Origin: an uncultured Mucispirillum sp.
GTDB lineage: Bacteria > Chrysiogenota > Deferribacteres > Deferribacterales > Mucispirillaceae
DNA: 64,000 nucleotides
Reading direction: 5' to 3'
Assembly (NCBI GenBank): GCA_944325215.1
Contig: CALUZC010000015.1
Span: 1 to 64,000 of the forward strand
Numbering within the stretch: position 1 is the first letter of the stretch; each line of letters opens with the position of its first letter. This document shows positions 1 to 9,238 of this stretch, one piece after another. The position numbers and the translations under genes are program-made. Under the pieces are notes generated by a model. It ran no database searches. It saw nothing but the letters and a program-made list of their open reading frames with translations, and was not told the origin of the DNA.

Positions 1-65
1 GGTATTCATAGAGCAGGATATGTAAAAATATAATCATAGAAAACTGAATTTACAGACTTTTTTTC

Positions 66-91
66 ACAGGCTCAAATGGCTTGAGCCCTGT
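66..91. repeat. Stem-loop at left edge
   Basis: An inverted repeat with a 7-bp perfect core (GGCTCAA, 5-nt loop, TTGAGCC) extends to about 10 bp on each side with one bulge. It lies downstream of the NERD pseudogene on the minus strand. It is not followed by a T-run on either strand (the T-run precedes it on plus), so it is not a standard intrinsic terminator. It may belong to the same repeated DNA as the element at 126-151. Confidence 0.4.
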
Positions 92-125
92 AAAATACAG
101 AACTCAAACCGTATAATTTTAAATC

Positions 126-151
126 TGTCCAAAAATTTGGGTTCGCCTCAA
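126..151. repeat. Dispersed repeat, copy 1 (half element)
   Basis: A 26-bp stretch beginning TGTCCAA and ending GGGTTCGCCTCAA matches 23 of 26 positions with the loop plus right arm of the hairpin at 41167-41211. Only the right half is present here; the DNA to the left does not form the matching left arm. Both copies lie just beyond the 3' end of a damaged gene, which suggests a small dispersed repeat of the genome. Its nature (REP-like, MITE remnant) cannot be decided from two copies. Confidence 0.5.
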
Positions 152-161
152 TATCCCCTTT

Positions 162-944
162 TTATATAAATTCTTCTCTTTTGTAGTTAGCAGTATATTT
201 GCATTTTGGATAATTAGAACAGCCATAAAATTTACTATTATCTTTTTTGTTTATTCTTTCTACCAATAAGCCATTACAATAAGGGCATTTATCAATACTT
301 TCATATATATCTTGTATATGTTTATTTGCAGTATCAATTTTGTTATTTGTAGTTTTTAAACTTTCTATTATATTATTAATTATATCTATTTTTTTTCTGC
401 TGTATCCGCTGTCAAAAGCTGTTAAATTTCTTAATAAGTATTCTATATCACTATTATATATAATAAATATATTTTCATTATTTGATATTTTTATATTCTT
501 TAATTCACACTCATTACTAAACACAATAATAGAATAATAGGGTAAATTATTATATTTAGGTAATACATTTTTTAATGCTGCTATGTGAATATTATTTTGA
601 AATATAGGATTATAAAATTCATATTTATCCCCAGTTTTGAAAGTTTAATACCATTTATGAGAGTTTTCTCTGCCAAAAATCCAGCCAGAATAATTTTTGC
701 ATTCAAAAACATATATCCCACTTTTATCAACTGCAACAATATCTATTTCTGTTAATCTATTATTTTTTCTTTTAATATAAATATTTTGAAAAACATATGT
801 ATGTGGAATATATTTGATAATATTATGATAAATACTATTTTCAAAATAAGTACCTTTTTCATAGGGCTGGTTCGTTGTTACTTTTATATTAAAAATAAAT
901 ATAATAAATATAACAAATAATATTAAAACAATAATAAAATTCAT
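162..944 (-). pseudogene. NERD-domain / topoisomerase-type zinc-finger protein, broken by one nonsense codon
   Basis: Read from 944 down to 162 this is one frame of 260 codons interrupted only by a TAA at 647-645 (codon 100). The first 99 residues hold an N-terminal membrane segment (about 2-19) and the first part of a NERD nuclease-related domain (EIDIVAVDKSGIYVFECKNYSGWIFG). After the stop the same frame continues as TFKTGDKYEFYNPIFQN, the normal continuation of NERD domains, and ends in a C4 topoisomerase-type zinc finger (CPYC near 215, CSNYPKC near 242). A CAA or CAG to TAA change is the simplest explanation. A second start (GTG at 524) would give only the zinc-finger half. The gene sits divergently from the methyltransferase at 1156. 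Frame continuity is seen directly; loss of function is inferred. Confidence 0.8.
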
Positions 945-1155
945 AATCTCCTCTTAAAATATGAGCTTATAAAATAACAGCATCTATGTAAAGGGGAAAA
1001 TAGAGATTGAATTGAAAAAATAAGTATTATAATCATATTGATATATGTTTATAAATAGATATATATTTTTGCAATTTTCTATGTAAAATTTGATTTACTT
1101 TTAATATATGTTAATATATATTTATATAAAGAATGAAAATACATAGAGTATAGAG

Positions 1156-2019
1156 ATGAAGAAAACATATACACCATTACGATATCCTGGTGGTAAAAGT
1201 AAGCTTGCAAAACAATTTGAAATAATATGTAAATCAAATAATATAAACATGTATATAGAGCCTTACGCAGGTGGTTTTGGTATAGGGCTTTATTTGCTCT
1301 TAAATAATGTTGTTAAAAATGTTATTATAAATGATATTGACCCACTTATACATTCATTTTGGTACTCTATCTTAAAACATAAAAATGAATTTATTGATAT
1401 GATATATCATACTGATATTACAATGGATAACTGGTATAAGTATAAAGAAGTAATAACCAATTATAATAATTATGATAAACTTACAGTTGGTTTTGCAACA
1501 TTTTTTATGAATAGAACAAACCGTTCTGGTATAATAAAAGCAGGTGTTATTGGTGGTAAAAGCCAAAACGGTAATTATAAATTAGATGCAAGATTTAAAA
1601 AAGATGAATTAATAGAAAAAATAGAGCGTATAAGTAAATATAAAAAGTATATTAAGCTTTATAATAAAGATGCATTAAAATTAATAAGCAACATAAAAAA
1701 TAAACTTGATAGTCATTCTCTAATATATTTTGACCCACCATATTATTTTAATGCAAATACACTATATAATAATTTTTATAAACCAGAAGACCATAAAAAA
1801 ATAGGTAAATTTATACAAAAACTAGAATATCCTTGGATAGTTACTTATGATGATGTAAAAGAAATATCAGATATATACAGTAGTTCTAAGCAATTTAGTT
1901 ATACATTAAATTACAGTATATCTAAATATAATAATAAAGGCAGCGAACTGCTGATATATAATGATATTGATATTGATAAAGCAATTTTTAATAATTTGTT
2001 GGAGTTATCATGTATATAA
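1156..2019 (+). CDS. D12-class DNA adenine (N6) methyltransferase, Dam-like
   Basis: This 287-residue protein begins with PLRYPGGKSKL, the N-terminal signature of Dam/D12-class adenine methyltransferases. It has the AdoMet-binding motif EPYAGGFGIG at 35-44 and the catalytic DPPYY at 193-197. FFMNRTNRSGI near 117-126 is also typical of the class. Such enzymes methylate adenine in short targets; GATC is common but the site here cannot be read from sequence. Its stop codon overlaps the start of the ATPase/TOPRIM gene at 2010, so the two are probably translated together. It is not part of the hsd operon, which runs on the other strand. It could be a solitary regulatory methylase, but the coupling to a nuclease-like partner favours a defence or modification role. 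Confidence 0.88.
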   Translation: MKKTYTPLRYPGGKSKLAKQFEIICKSNNINMYIEPYAGGFGIGLYLLLNNVVKNVIINDIDPLIHSFWYSILKHKNEFIDMIYHTDITMDNWYKYKEVITNYNNYDKLTVGFATFFMNRTNRSGIIKAGVIGGKSQNGNYKLDARFKKDELIEKIERISKYKKYIKLYNKDALKLISNIKNKLDSHSLIYFDPPYYFNANTLYNNFYKPEDHKKIGKFIQKLEYPWIVTYDDVKEISDIYSSSKQFSYTLNYSISKYNNKGSELLIYNDIDIDKAIFNNLLELSCI

Positions 2020-3671
2020 ACCAATTAGAAATTTATAATTTCAGAGCATTTTCAGGTAAAAAGCAAGAGCAAGATGAAAATGGTAATATAGTTGAGAAAG
2101 ATATTCGTTATAAATTTAATTTTGTTAAAGGCTTAAATTGTATAGCAGGGCATAATGGTATAGGAAAATCGACAATATTAGCTATGCTAGGCAACTGTGG
2201 AGAACTTAAAAAAGGTATTGCAACTCATTTAAATGGTAGCCAGTTTCGTGGAGATTATAAAGATATAATTAAAGGTAAACCTGCCCATGATCCAAAAGGA
2301 AAAGTATGTACTTTACATTTCTCTGAGTTACCTTCATATTATAATTATTCTGAAACATATGTTGAAAGACTTGAATTTAGAGCTACTTTTCAAGATAATA
2401 ATACTAGATATAGATTAATTCCAGTACAAAATGAACATAGGATAACAGAAGGTAAACTTAGATGGCCAGTTTATTATATGGGTTTATCAAGATTATATCC
2501 AATAGGTGAATCTTCAGCTGTTTCAGATACCATTTTGCCAAAAGATATAACAAATGAAATAAAAGATATATATAGTAAAATTATTCCATCTAAATATGAC
2601 TATAAAACTGTGTCCAAAGTTAATATTAGTGAAACAAATAAAAAACAGGGGGTTGGAGTTTCTACTGAAAAATACAGTTATGAAGCAAATTCTGCAGGGC
2701 AGGATAATATAGGGCAAATATTACTTTCTGTCTTATCTTTTAAAAAGTTAAAAGAAAAACTTGGTAATGAATATTTTGGTGGTTTATTATTAATTGATGA
2801 AATAGATGCATCTTTACATCCTGCTGCTCAACTAAAATTGTTAGACTATCTTTATAACCAATCTCAAGAATTATCTCTGCAAATTATTTTTACAAGCCAT
2901 AGTATAAATGTTATAGAGCACTTAATAATAATGAAAAATAATAAGTTAAATGTTGGTTTAGTATATATTGATACATTAAGGGGTAGTTTGAATATTAACT
3001 TTAATCCTACATTAAATTATGTTTATAATAATTTAACAGAAAGCTATAATAACCTAAATTTTTATGAAAAAATTTTATTATTATCAGAAGATGATGTTGG
3101 TCGTGATTTTTTACAGAAAATACTTGAATATAAACAATGTCCTAATATATCAAGATTGAATATTGCAGATATTCATTTTGGTTGGGAACAGTTAGTTTCC
3201 TTGGTAAAACAAGATTTTAGTTCTTTTAGTAAAGTAATTATAGTTTTAGATCCAGATTTAAATAATAATACTTTATATAGTAAACTTAAACAGATGTTGA
3301 CTGGATCTAAATATAAGATTAATGAAAAAAATAGCAGTATATTTATATTGCCAGGTAATGATTATATAGAAAAAATAGTATGGAAATGGTTTGAAAATGT
3401 AGAAGAAAATCATCCAATATTTTTCGATAGAAATTTTTCTGAAAATGGACTTGGAAAACAAAATATTATTAATAATGGACCATATTCAGGGCATTATAGT
3501 AGTTTTACTGATGATAAGAAAAAAATTAAAGAATGGTATAAGGATGTAAGGTATTATGCTAATATTGCCCTTAAACATATAATTCAAGAGTATGATGAAG
3601 CTGGTCAGTTAGATGAATTTTACAATAACTTTAACAATTTTTTAAATATGCTTATCCATAAAAGATTATAG
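2010..3671 (+). CDS. ABC-type ATPase with C-terminal TOPRIM-like domain (OLD/GajA-like)
   Basis: This 553-residue protein has an N-terminal LEIYNFRAF strand, Walker A GHNGIGKST at 47-55, Walker B LLLIDEIDASLHP near 257-269 and the switch histidine in TSHS near 293, as in SMC/OLD-type ATPases. The C-terminal part carries an acidic LLLSEDDVG near 356, then VIIVLDPD near 411-418, matching the spacing of a TOPRIM Glu and Asp-x-Asp metal site. Proteins with this order are OLD-family nucleases, including GajA of Gabija. The start has a good ribosome site (GGAG, 2001-2004) inside the methyltransferase gene, and the frames overlap by 10 bp. Its 3' end overlaps hsdS (opposite strand) by 6 bp. Nuclease activity is inferred; a regulatory ATPase without cleavage is possible. 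Confidence 0.8.
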   Translation: MYINQLEIYNFRAFSGKKQEQDENGNIVEKDIRYKFNFVKGLNCIAGHNGIGKSTILAMLGNCGELKKGIATHLNGSQFRGDYKDIIKGKPAHDPKGKVCTLHFSELPSYYNYSETYVERLEFRATFQDNNTRYRLIPVQNEHRITEGKLRWPVYYMGLSRLYPIGESSAVSDTILPKDITNEIKDIYSKIIPSKYDYKTVSKVNISETNKKQGVGVSTEKYSYEANSAGQDNIGQILLSVLSFKKLKEKLGNEYFGGLLLIDEIDASLHPAAQLKLLDYLYNQSQELSLQIIFTSHSINVIEHLIIMKNNKLNVGLVYIDTLRGSLNINFNPTLNYVYNNLTESYNNLNFYEKILLLSEDDVGRDFLQKILEYKQCPNISRLNIADIHFGWEQLVSLVKQDFSSFSKVIIVLDPDLNNNTLYSKLKQMLTGSKYKINEKNSSIFILPGNDYIEKIVWKWFENVEENHPIFFDRNFSENGLGKQNIINNGPYSGHYSSFTDDKKKIKEWYKDVRYYANIALKHIIQEYDEAGQLDEFYNNFNNFLNMLIHKRL

Positions 3672-5141
3672 AATATAGTCTTTTAATTTATTGCAATAGG
3701 TTAATAGTTCATCAACTTTTTTAATAATTCTTTCTTGTTCTTTAAGTGGTGGAAGTGGGATTGGAAAACATTTGATTGTGTCTAATGAAATATTATCATT
3801 AGTTGATAGTTTTGCTTTTTGAATAATATTTTGTATTAAATTTGATAATATGACATAATGTATATACTGTTCATTTATTGTCCTAATTTTTATTGTTGCA
3901 ACACGTTGATTTGTTACCATTGGCTCGGTTACATCTGCTATCAATAAGCTTTTACCAACAGTTCCACCAGTCATACATATAATTATATTGTATTTATTAA
4001 GCATATATTCATTAAGTTTATCAAAATATTCGTATCTAACTATATTTTTATTTATTAGTCCATTTTCATTGAAATCAGATATTCGTATAACTCTAATGCC
4101 ATGATTTTTGAATAATCCACTTTTAAAAGCATATCCACCATTTATTGTAGCAACTTCCCCTAGTCTAACCCATTTCCAGTTTTCAGGTATATTATATGGT
4201 ATATCATCATCAGTAATAGATGGCAGTGGTTTTTCTTTTTTTATTTTGCCTTGTTTTATTAAGTTTTCTTTTTCTGCTATTATTTTTTTATAAAGTATGC
4301 TTGCAGGTTCATCGTAAATATCTTGATTAACTAATTTACCTTCTACTGCATATTGCAAAATAGATTTTGGAAGATTTTCCATAAAATTTTTATCTAATGC
4401 TAATAATTTTTCTTCTTCCTGTTCTAATTTATCACATAAACCCATAAGTTCATCAATTTTTTTAACAATCCTTTCCTGCTCTTTAAGTGGTGGAAGTGGG
4501 AAAATAATATGTTTTAGTTTTTCAGAAGATACTTCAATAACTTTCATTCCCTTTGCAATCTTATTTTTTTGTAGTTGAAAACAATTTGAGTTAAATAAAT
4601 ATATTAAATATAATGGATTTATCCAATGTTTTATTATTGCAGTATGTCCACCAGTCACTATTTGATAATTACCTAACCATGCAATGCTTTTGCATACATC
4701 ATTAATATTTTCACTTGTAATTACCATGATAATATCAGTATAATCAACTGTTTTTAATTTATATGCAACTTGTTCTGATGTATATGATAAAGTAGTATGA
4801 GTTGAATATTTATAATATTTATGTATTTGTCCATAATGTATGCATGGAATACCACTATCAGTGAAATCGTTTTTGGTTAATCCATTTCCTCGTTTTATCT
4901 CGCACACTTCCCCCAGTCTGACCCATTTCCAGTTTTCAGGTATATTATATGGTATGTCATCATTAGTAATAGGTGGCAGTGGTTTTTCTTTTTTTATTTT
5001 GCCTTGTTTTATTAAGTTTTCTTTTTCTGCTATTATTTTTTCATAAAGTATGCTTGCAGGCTCATCCTGATTATCTTGCTGAACTAATTTTCCTTCTACT
5101 GCATACTGTAAAATTGCTTTTCTTAAATCTGCTGCTTTCAT
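3666..5141 (-). CDS. hsdS: Type I restriction-modification specificity subunit HsdS
   Basis: This 491-residue protein has two target-recognition halves, each opened by a nearly identical stretch that includes AVEGKL, NIPENWKWVRLGEV and a lysine-rich linker. Each half ends in PLPPLKEQERI, the usual start of the conserved helix. It selects the DNA target for the HsdM/HsdR complex. The two linkers are encoded by direct repeats of about 212 bp (4154-4365 and 4907-5118), about 92 % identical by eye and offset by 753 bp, a multiple of three. The ATG at 5141 follows the hsdM TAA with no gap. No invertase or spare hsdS fragment is seen nearby. Confidence 0.95.
   Translation of the reverse strand: MKAADLRKAILQYAVEGKLVQQDNQDEPASILYEKIIAEKENLIKQGKIKKEKPLPPITNDDIPYNIPENWKWVRLGEVCEIKRGNGLTKNDFTDSGIPCIHYGQIHKYYKYSTHTTLSYTSEQVAYKLKTVDYTDIIMVITSENINDVCKSIAWLGNYQIVTGGHTAIIKHWINPLYLIYLFNSNCFQLQKNKIAKGMKVIEVSSEKLKHIIFPLPPLKEQERIVKKIDELMGLCDKLEQEEEKLLALDKNFMENLPKSILQYAVEGKLVNQDIYDEPASILYKKIIAEKENLIKQGKIKKEKPLPSITDDDIPYNIPENWKWVRLGEVATINGGYAFKSGLFKNHGIRVIRISDFNENGLINKNIVRYEYFDKLNEYMLNKYNIIICMTGGTVGKSLLIADVTEPMVTNQRVATIKIRTINEQYIHYVILSNLIQNIIQKAKLSTNDNISLDTIKCFPIPLPPLKEQERIIKKVDELLTYCNKLKDYIL
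4154..5118 (-). repeat. Pair of ~212-bp direct repeats inside hsdS
   Basis: 4154-4365 and 4907-5118 align without gaps with about 17 differences, and include a core of over 100 bp with very few changes. They encode the conserved linkers in front of each target-recognition domain. Recombination between them would remove exactly 251 codons in frame and leave a half-length, single-domain HsdS. Confidence 0.9.
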
Positions 5142-6578
5142 TTATACATCTCTTTTCATAACTTCTTCTATTGTATTAAGCAGGTTATTAATATTTTCAG
5201 TTATTTCCTGCCTTTCTAATTTATAATTTTCCATAAATTCAAAAGGGTTTAAAATTTCTTCTTCCTCATGTGGAAAGCCGCAGAAATCAAGGTTATAACT
5301 ATTTGCAATTATTTCATCTATACTTATAAGGCTTGATACTTCGCTTATCTCTCTATTATTCCACCACTCACGCACAGGGTCAAAGTGAATATCAAGCATA
5401 GGGCGTGTTTTAGAAAAATGTTTATAGCCTTCTGGCATTTCAAGCCTGTAATACCATATATTTTCAGTTTTTTTGCCTTTTTCAAAAAATAAAAGGTTTG
5501 TATTAATATTAGTATATGGTGCAAATACATCATTAGGAAGTCTTATAATTGTATGCAGGTTACATTCTTCTAGTAGTTTCTTTTTAATATTTGTTTTTAC
5601 ATTACCACCGAATAAAAAGCCATCAGGCAACACTATTCCACATCTGCCATTCTCTTTTAACAAGTGCATAATATGCACCATAAATAAATCTGCTGTTTCT
5701 TTAGAACGCACATCACTAGGCACAGAGTTTGTTACAGCGTTTTCTTCTGCACCACCAAAAGGTGGATTTGTAACAATAATATCTACAAAATCATTTTCCC
5801 CATAGTCTGCTACTGGTTTTCTTAAAGTATTATCGTTTACTATATTTGGTACATCTATATTATGTAGTATTAAATTTGTAACGCATAATATATGAGGGTA
5901 GGGCTTTTTTTCTATACCTTTAATATTTGATTGTAAAAGCTTATAATCTTCCTGCGTATTAAGTGTATATCTATCAATTACACTTGTTAAAAAACCACCT
6001 GTACCACATGCAGGGTCTAATACTTTTTCATTGATTTGTGGGTTTATCATTTCCACAATAAATTTTGTAACAGGTCTTGGGGTATAAAACTCACCAGATT
6101 TACCTGCACTTTGTAAGTCTTTAAGCATGGTTTCATATATATCATTAAATAAATGAAAATCTGGCATGGAAGCAAAATCTAACTCTTGGTTTAATTTATT
6201 TATTACCTGCCTTAAAAGTGTGCCAGATTTCATGTAATTTATAACATCATTAATAGTTGTTTTTAAAAGCCATAATCTTTTTGTATTATCTGTTGAAATA
6301 TCAAGAGATTTAATATCATCAAACATTTGCTCTATAAACTTTAAAAGTGCATCGCCTGTAATACCTTCATCCTGAGCTGCCCAGTTACGCCATTGATACT
6401 TTTCTGGCATAACTGATTTATAATCATCTTCTAAAAGTTCCCATTCCTGCTCTTTATAATCAAAAGCTTTTAGAAATAAAAGCCATGCAATTTGCCCTAT
6501 ATATTGAGCATCACCGTTTATTCCTTCATCCATTCTCATTATATCTTTTAATGCTTTTGTTAAGCCTGATATTGCCAT
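5142..6578 (-). CDS. hsdM: Type I restriction-modification methyltransferase subunit HsdM
   Basis: This 478-residue protein has an N-terminal helical HsdM_N domain, the AdoMet motif DPACGTGGFL at 188-197 and the catalytic NPPF at 271-274, giving N6-adenine methylation. It works with HsdS for modification and with HsdR for restriction. It lies between hsdR (9-bp gap, ribosome site GGGGAAAG) and hsdS (no gap) in an R-M-S operon on the minus strand. Length and motif order are normal for the family and no lesion is visible. Confidence 0.96.
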   Translation of the reverse strand: MAISGLTKALKDIMRMDEGINGDAQYIGQIAWLLFLKAFDYKEQEWELLEDDYKSVMPEKYQWRNWAAQDEGITGDALLKFIEQMFDDIKSLDISTDNTKRLWLLKTTINDVINYMKSGTLLRQVINKLNQELDFASMPDFHLFNDIYETMLKDLQSAGKSGEFYTPRPVTKFIVEMINPQINEKVLDPACGTGGFLTSVIDRYTLNTQEDYKLLQSNIKGIEKKPYPHILCVTNLILHNIDVPNIVNDNTLRKPVADYGENDFVDIIVTNPPFGGAEENAVTNSVPSDVRSKETADLFMVHIMHLLKENGRCGIVLPDGFLFGGNVKTNIKKKLLEECNLHTIIRLPNDVFAPYTNINTNLLFFEKGKKTENIWYYRLEMPEGYKHFSKTRPMLDIHFDPVREWWNNREISEVSSLISIDEIIANSYNLDFCGFPHEEEEILNPFEFMENYKLERQEITENINNLLNTIEEVMKRDV

Positions 6579-6587
6579 TCTTTCCCC

Positions 6588-8942
6588 TTATGCTGCATAA
6601 ATTTCATTTTCTAATTCTTTTATTATATTTTCAAAATTTTTTCTACCCTTAAATATATTATTAATTATATACATTGGGTTGCCTAATTTATTTACAGGCT
6701 CTAATTTTAATATATCTATGGTTTCTATGTTTTGAATATCAGTTTCAGCATATTTTTCAAGCAGTGCATTTATTACTTCCTGCACCTTTACTCCATATTT
6801 TGCAAAATAATTGCGTTTTTTTACATTTTCTATCCGTTCTCTTTTTGTAAGCGGTGGCTTATCATAAGCTATGTGGCACAGCATATCAAATGGGTCTAAA
6901 TCTTTTTTAGTATTGGCTTTTAATTCTTCCATAAATATGCCTGCTTTTTCCATTTCTGCAATTATTGCAGATTTCTTTTCTGCACTGTTCCAAGCCTGCA
7001 AGAAATTATCAAGAGTAGCATATTTATTTTTAATGTTTTTTCTTGTATAATCCTTAAATGATTCTGTTATAAGCTTGCCGTTATAGTCTAAATACTGCAC
7101 TTTATCTTTTAATATAGAAACTTCCACATTATCAACATAGTATTTAGTCTGCTTTGTTTTAGGCTCATCTGGTGTAACAGTATCATCTTTATTATCTGAA
7201 ACTACATATATATTTTCATCATTCTCATTATTATTATTATCATTACTTCCTTTAGTAATATCATATTCATCACTTTGTAATGGTTCGCCGTCAAAATCTG
7301 GGTCTGCAAAATGCCTTGTTACATTTCTAAAATCTATTATTGTAAAATAAAGCTTGTTTTTTTCTTCCACAAGCCTTGTACCCCTGCCTATAATCTGTTT
7401 AAATTCAATAATACTTTCAATATTGCTATCTATTACTATAACTTCCACAGTTTTTGTATCAACCCCAGTTGATAAAAGTTTTGAAGTTGTTACTAAAACA
7501 GGATATGCAGAATTTTTATTACAAAAATTTTCTATTTGGCTTTTTCCTTCTTCGTTATCACTTGTTATCTGCATAACATATTTATCATTAATTTTAACCA
7601 TATCAGCATTTTCATTAACAAGGGCTTGCCTCATTCTGCCTGCATGGTCTTGGTCTATACAGAAAAATATTGTCTTTGCCATTTGCTTATTATTTCTTTT
7701 TAAATAGTCTGTTACATATTTTGCCACAAGCTCTGTTCGTTTTTCTAAAACTAAATTTCTATCAAAATCTCTTGTATTATACTCCCTATCTTCTATAATA
7801 TTACCATATTTATCAGTTTGGTTTATGGTAGGGCGAAAGCCTTCTACATCTTTATCTATTATTACACGCACTACTTTATATGGGGCTAAAAATCCGTCTT
7901 CTATTCCCTGCTTTAAAGAGTAGGTATATACAGGCTCACCAAAATAAGATATATTTGATACTTCTTTATTTTCTTTTGGGGTGGCAGTTAAGCCAATTTG
8001 TGTGGCATTATGAAAATATTCTAGCACTTCACGCCATAAACTTTCATCTTTTGCACTGCCCCTGTGGCACTCATCAACTATTATTAAATCAAAAAAATCT
8101 GGGCTAAATTGTGTAAATATATTTTTAGTTTCATCTTTACTTGTCATACTTTGGTATAATGCTAAATATATTTCATAAGATTTATCCACTTTTCTATTTT
8201 TAACCAAAGTCATTTTATCATTAAATGGAGAAAAATCACCTGTATATGTTTGGTCTCGCAGTGCTTCTCTATCTGCCAAAAATAGTATGCGTTTTTTAAT
8301 GCCCGCTTTCCAAAGCCGCCATGCAATTTGAAAGGCAACATAAGTTTTGCCAGTGCCTGTTGCCATTACTAAAAAAACACGGTTATTTCCATTGATTATA
8401 GCATTATATACACTATTAATTGCATTTAATTGGTAATATCTTGGAATTTTGCCATTATCTGTATAATATGAAGAACTTATTTGCTTTTCTTTATTATCAT
8501 CTATATTGTTATATCTTTTATATGTTTCCCACAGAGCAGCAGGGGAGGGAAAATCATCAAGGCTTATTTCTTTTTCTAATCTATCATTTTCATCATGGTA
8601 TTTATTATGGAAAATAAAGCCATCACCATTAGATGTGAATACAAATGGAATATTAAGCATATTTGCATAATTTAATGCCTGCTGCATACCGTCTAACATA
8701 TTATGTTTATTGTCTTTGGCTTCAATTACTGCTAGCGGAGTATGAAAATTATAAAATAATACATAATCTGCTCTTTTTATAGTGTTTGTATCACGTCTGC
8801 ATGAATTATGCCTTGCAATAACTCTACCATCAGTTAATTTGTATTCTTCTCTAATTTGGTGGTGCTGCCAGCCTGATTTTAAGAGAGCAGGTGTAATATA
8901 TCTTGTTCGAATTTCCTGTTCTGTAAGTGCTTTTTTATCCAT
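6588..8942 (-). CDS. hsdR: Type I restriction endonuclease/translocase subunit HsdR (EcoEI-like)
   Basis: This 784-residue protein begins with a PD-(D/E)xK nuclease domain (D59, E74-A-K76). A superfamily-2 helicase motor follows, with Walker A ATGTGKT at 194-200, DECH at 290-293, GLTATP at 317-322 and motif VI QIIGRGTRL near 530. The C-terminal region resembles the EcoEI-R_C domain of type IB-like HsdR. It translocates and cuts DNA lacking the host methyl mark. The ATG at 8942 is preceded by AAGGTG, and hsdM follows after 9 bp. The residues near 570-610 form an acidic, asparagine-rich linker. The gene appears intact. Confidence 0.95.
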   Translation of the reverse strand: MDKKALTEQEIRTRYITPALLKSGWQHHQIREEYKLTDGRVIARHNSCRRDTNTIKRADYVLFYNFHTPLAVIEAKDNKHNMLDGMQQALNYANMLNIPFVFTSNGDGFIFHNKYHDENDRLEKEISLDDFPSPAALWETYKRYNNIDDNKEKQISSSYYTDNGKIPRYYQLNAINSVYNAIINGNNRVFLVMATGTGKTYVAFQIAWRLWKAGIKKRILFLADREALRDQTYTGDFSPFNDKMTLVKNRKVDKSYEIYLALYQSMTSKDETKNIFTQFSPDFFDLIIVDECHRGSAKDESLWREVLEYFHNATQIGLTATPKENKEVSNISYFGEPVYTYSLKQGIEDGFLAPYKVVRVIIDKDVEGFRPTINQTDKYGNIIEDREYNTRDFDRNLVLEKRTELVAKYVTDYLKRNNKQMAKTIFFCIDQDHAGRMRQALVNENADMVKINDKYVMQITSDNEEGKSQIENFCNKNSAYPVLVTTSKLLSTGVDTKTVEVIVIDSNIESIIEFKQIIGRGTRLVEEKNKLYFTIIDFRNVTRHFADPDFDGEPLQSDEYDITKGSNDNNNNENDENIYVVSDNKDDTVTPDEPKTKQTKYYVDNVEVSILKDKVQYLDYNGKLITESFKDYTRKNIKNKYATLDNFLQAWNSAEKKSAIIAEMEKAGIFMEELKANTKKDLDPFDMLCHIAYDKPPLTKRERIENVKKRNYFAKYGVKVQEVINALLEKYAETDIQNIETIDILKLEPVNKLGNPMYIINNIFKGRKNFENIIKELENEIYAA

Positions 8943-9038
8943 AATTTCACCTTAACAGCAGTCTACAAAAAAATAGATTTTATGTAAAGGTAAAATGTAT
9001 CATCTAAAAATATTAGTTGTATGTAACTCTTATACTTG

Positions 9039-9155
9039 CACTTTTTACAAGGAAAAAATGTATAATACTACACTTTTTACAGTGAATAAGTATAAGATTT
9101 AACACTTTTTACAAGGAAAAAGTGTATATACATCACACTTTATGCAGTGAAAAAA
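9039..9155. repeat. Four tandem 32-33 bp direct repeats upstream of hsdR
   Basis: Units start at 9039, 9071, 9103 and 9136. Each opens with CACTTTTTAC or a close variant (CACTTTATGC in the last), continues with a GGAAAAA/GTGAATAA block and ends in an AT-rich TATA segment. Units 1 and 3 contain an imperfect dyad, CACTTTTT then AAAAAGTG (exact in unit 3). The 32-bp period is close to three helical turns, so all copies face the same side of the helix. The array lies 97-213 bp upstream of the hsdR start. No spacer-repeat alternation of a CRISPR is present. Operator sites for a regulator are a plausible reading. Confidence 0.75.
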
Positions 9156-9238
9156 TAAAGAAAAGTAAATTTTATTGTTTTAAATTTAAGCAGTGAGAAT
9201 ATGATTTATAATGTATTATTAAGAGGTTAAAAATACAG

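Noticed and set aside
3666-5141. Phase-variable (invertible) hsdS locus
   Set aside because: Internal repeats are direct, not inverted, and there is no recombinase or silent hsdS fragment nearby.
5473-5805. 110-codon plus-strand frame inside hsdM
   Set aside because: Antisense of the methyltransferase catalytic region; no independent support.
9039-9155. Possible short CRISPR array
   Set aside because: The whole 32-bp period is repeated with drift and there are no unique spacers; no cas genes are present.
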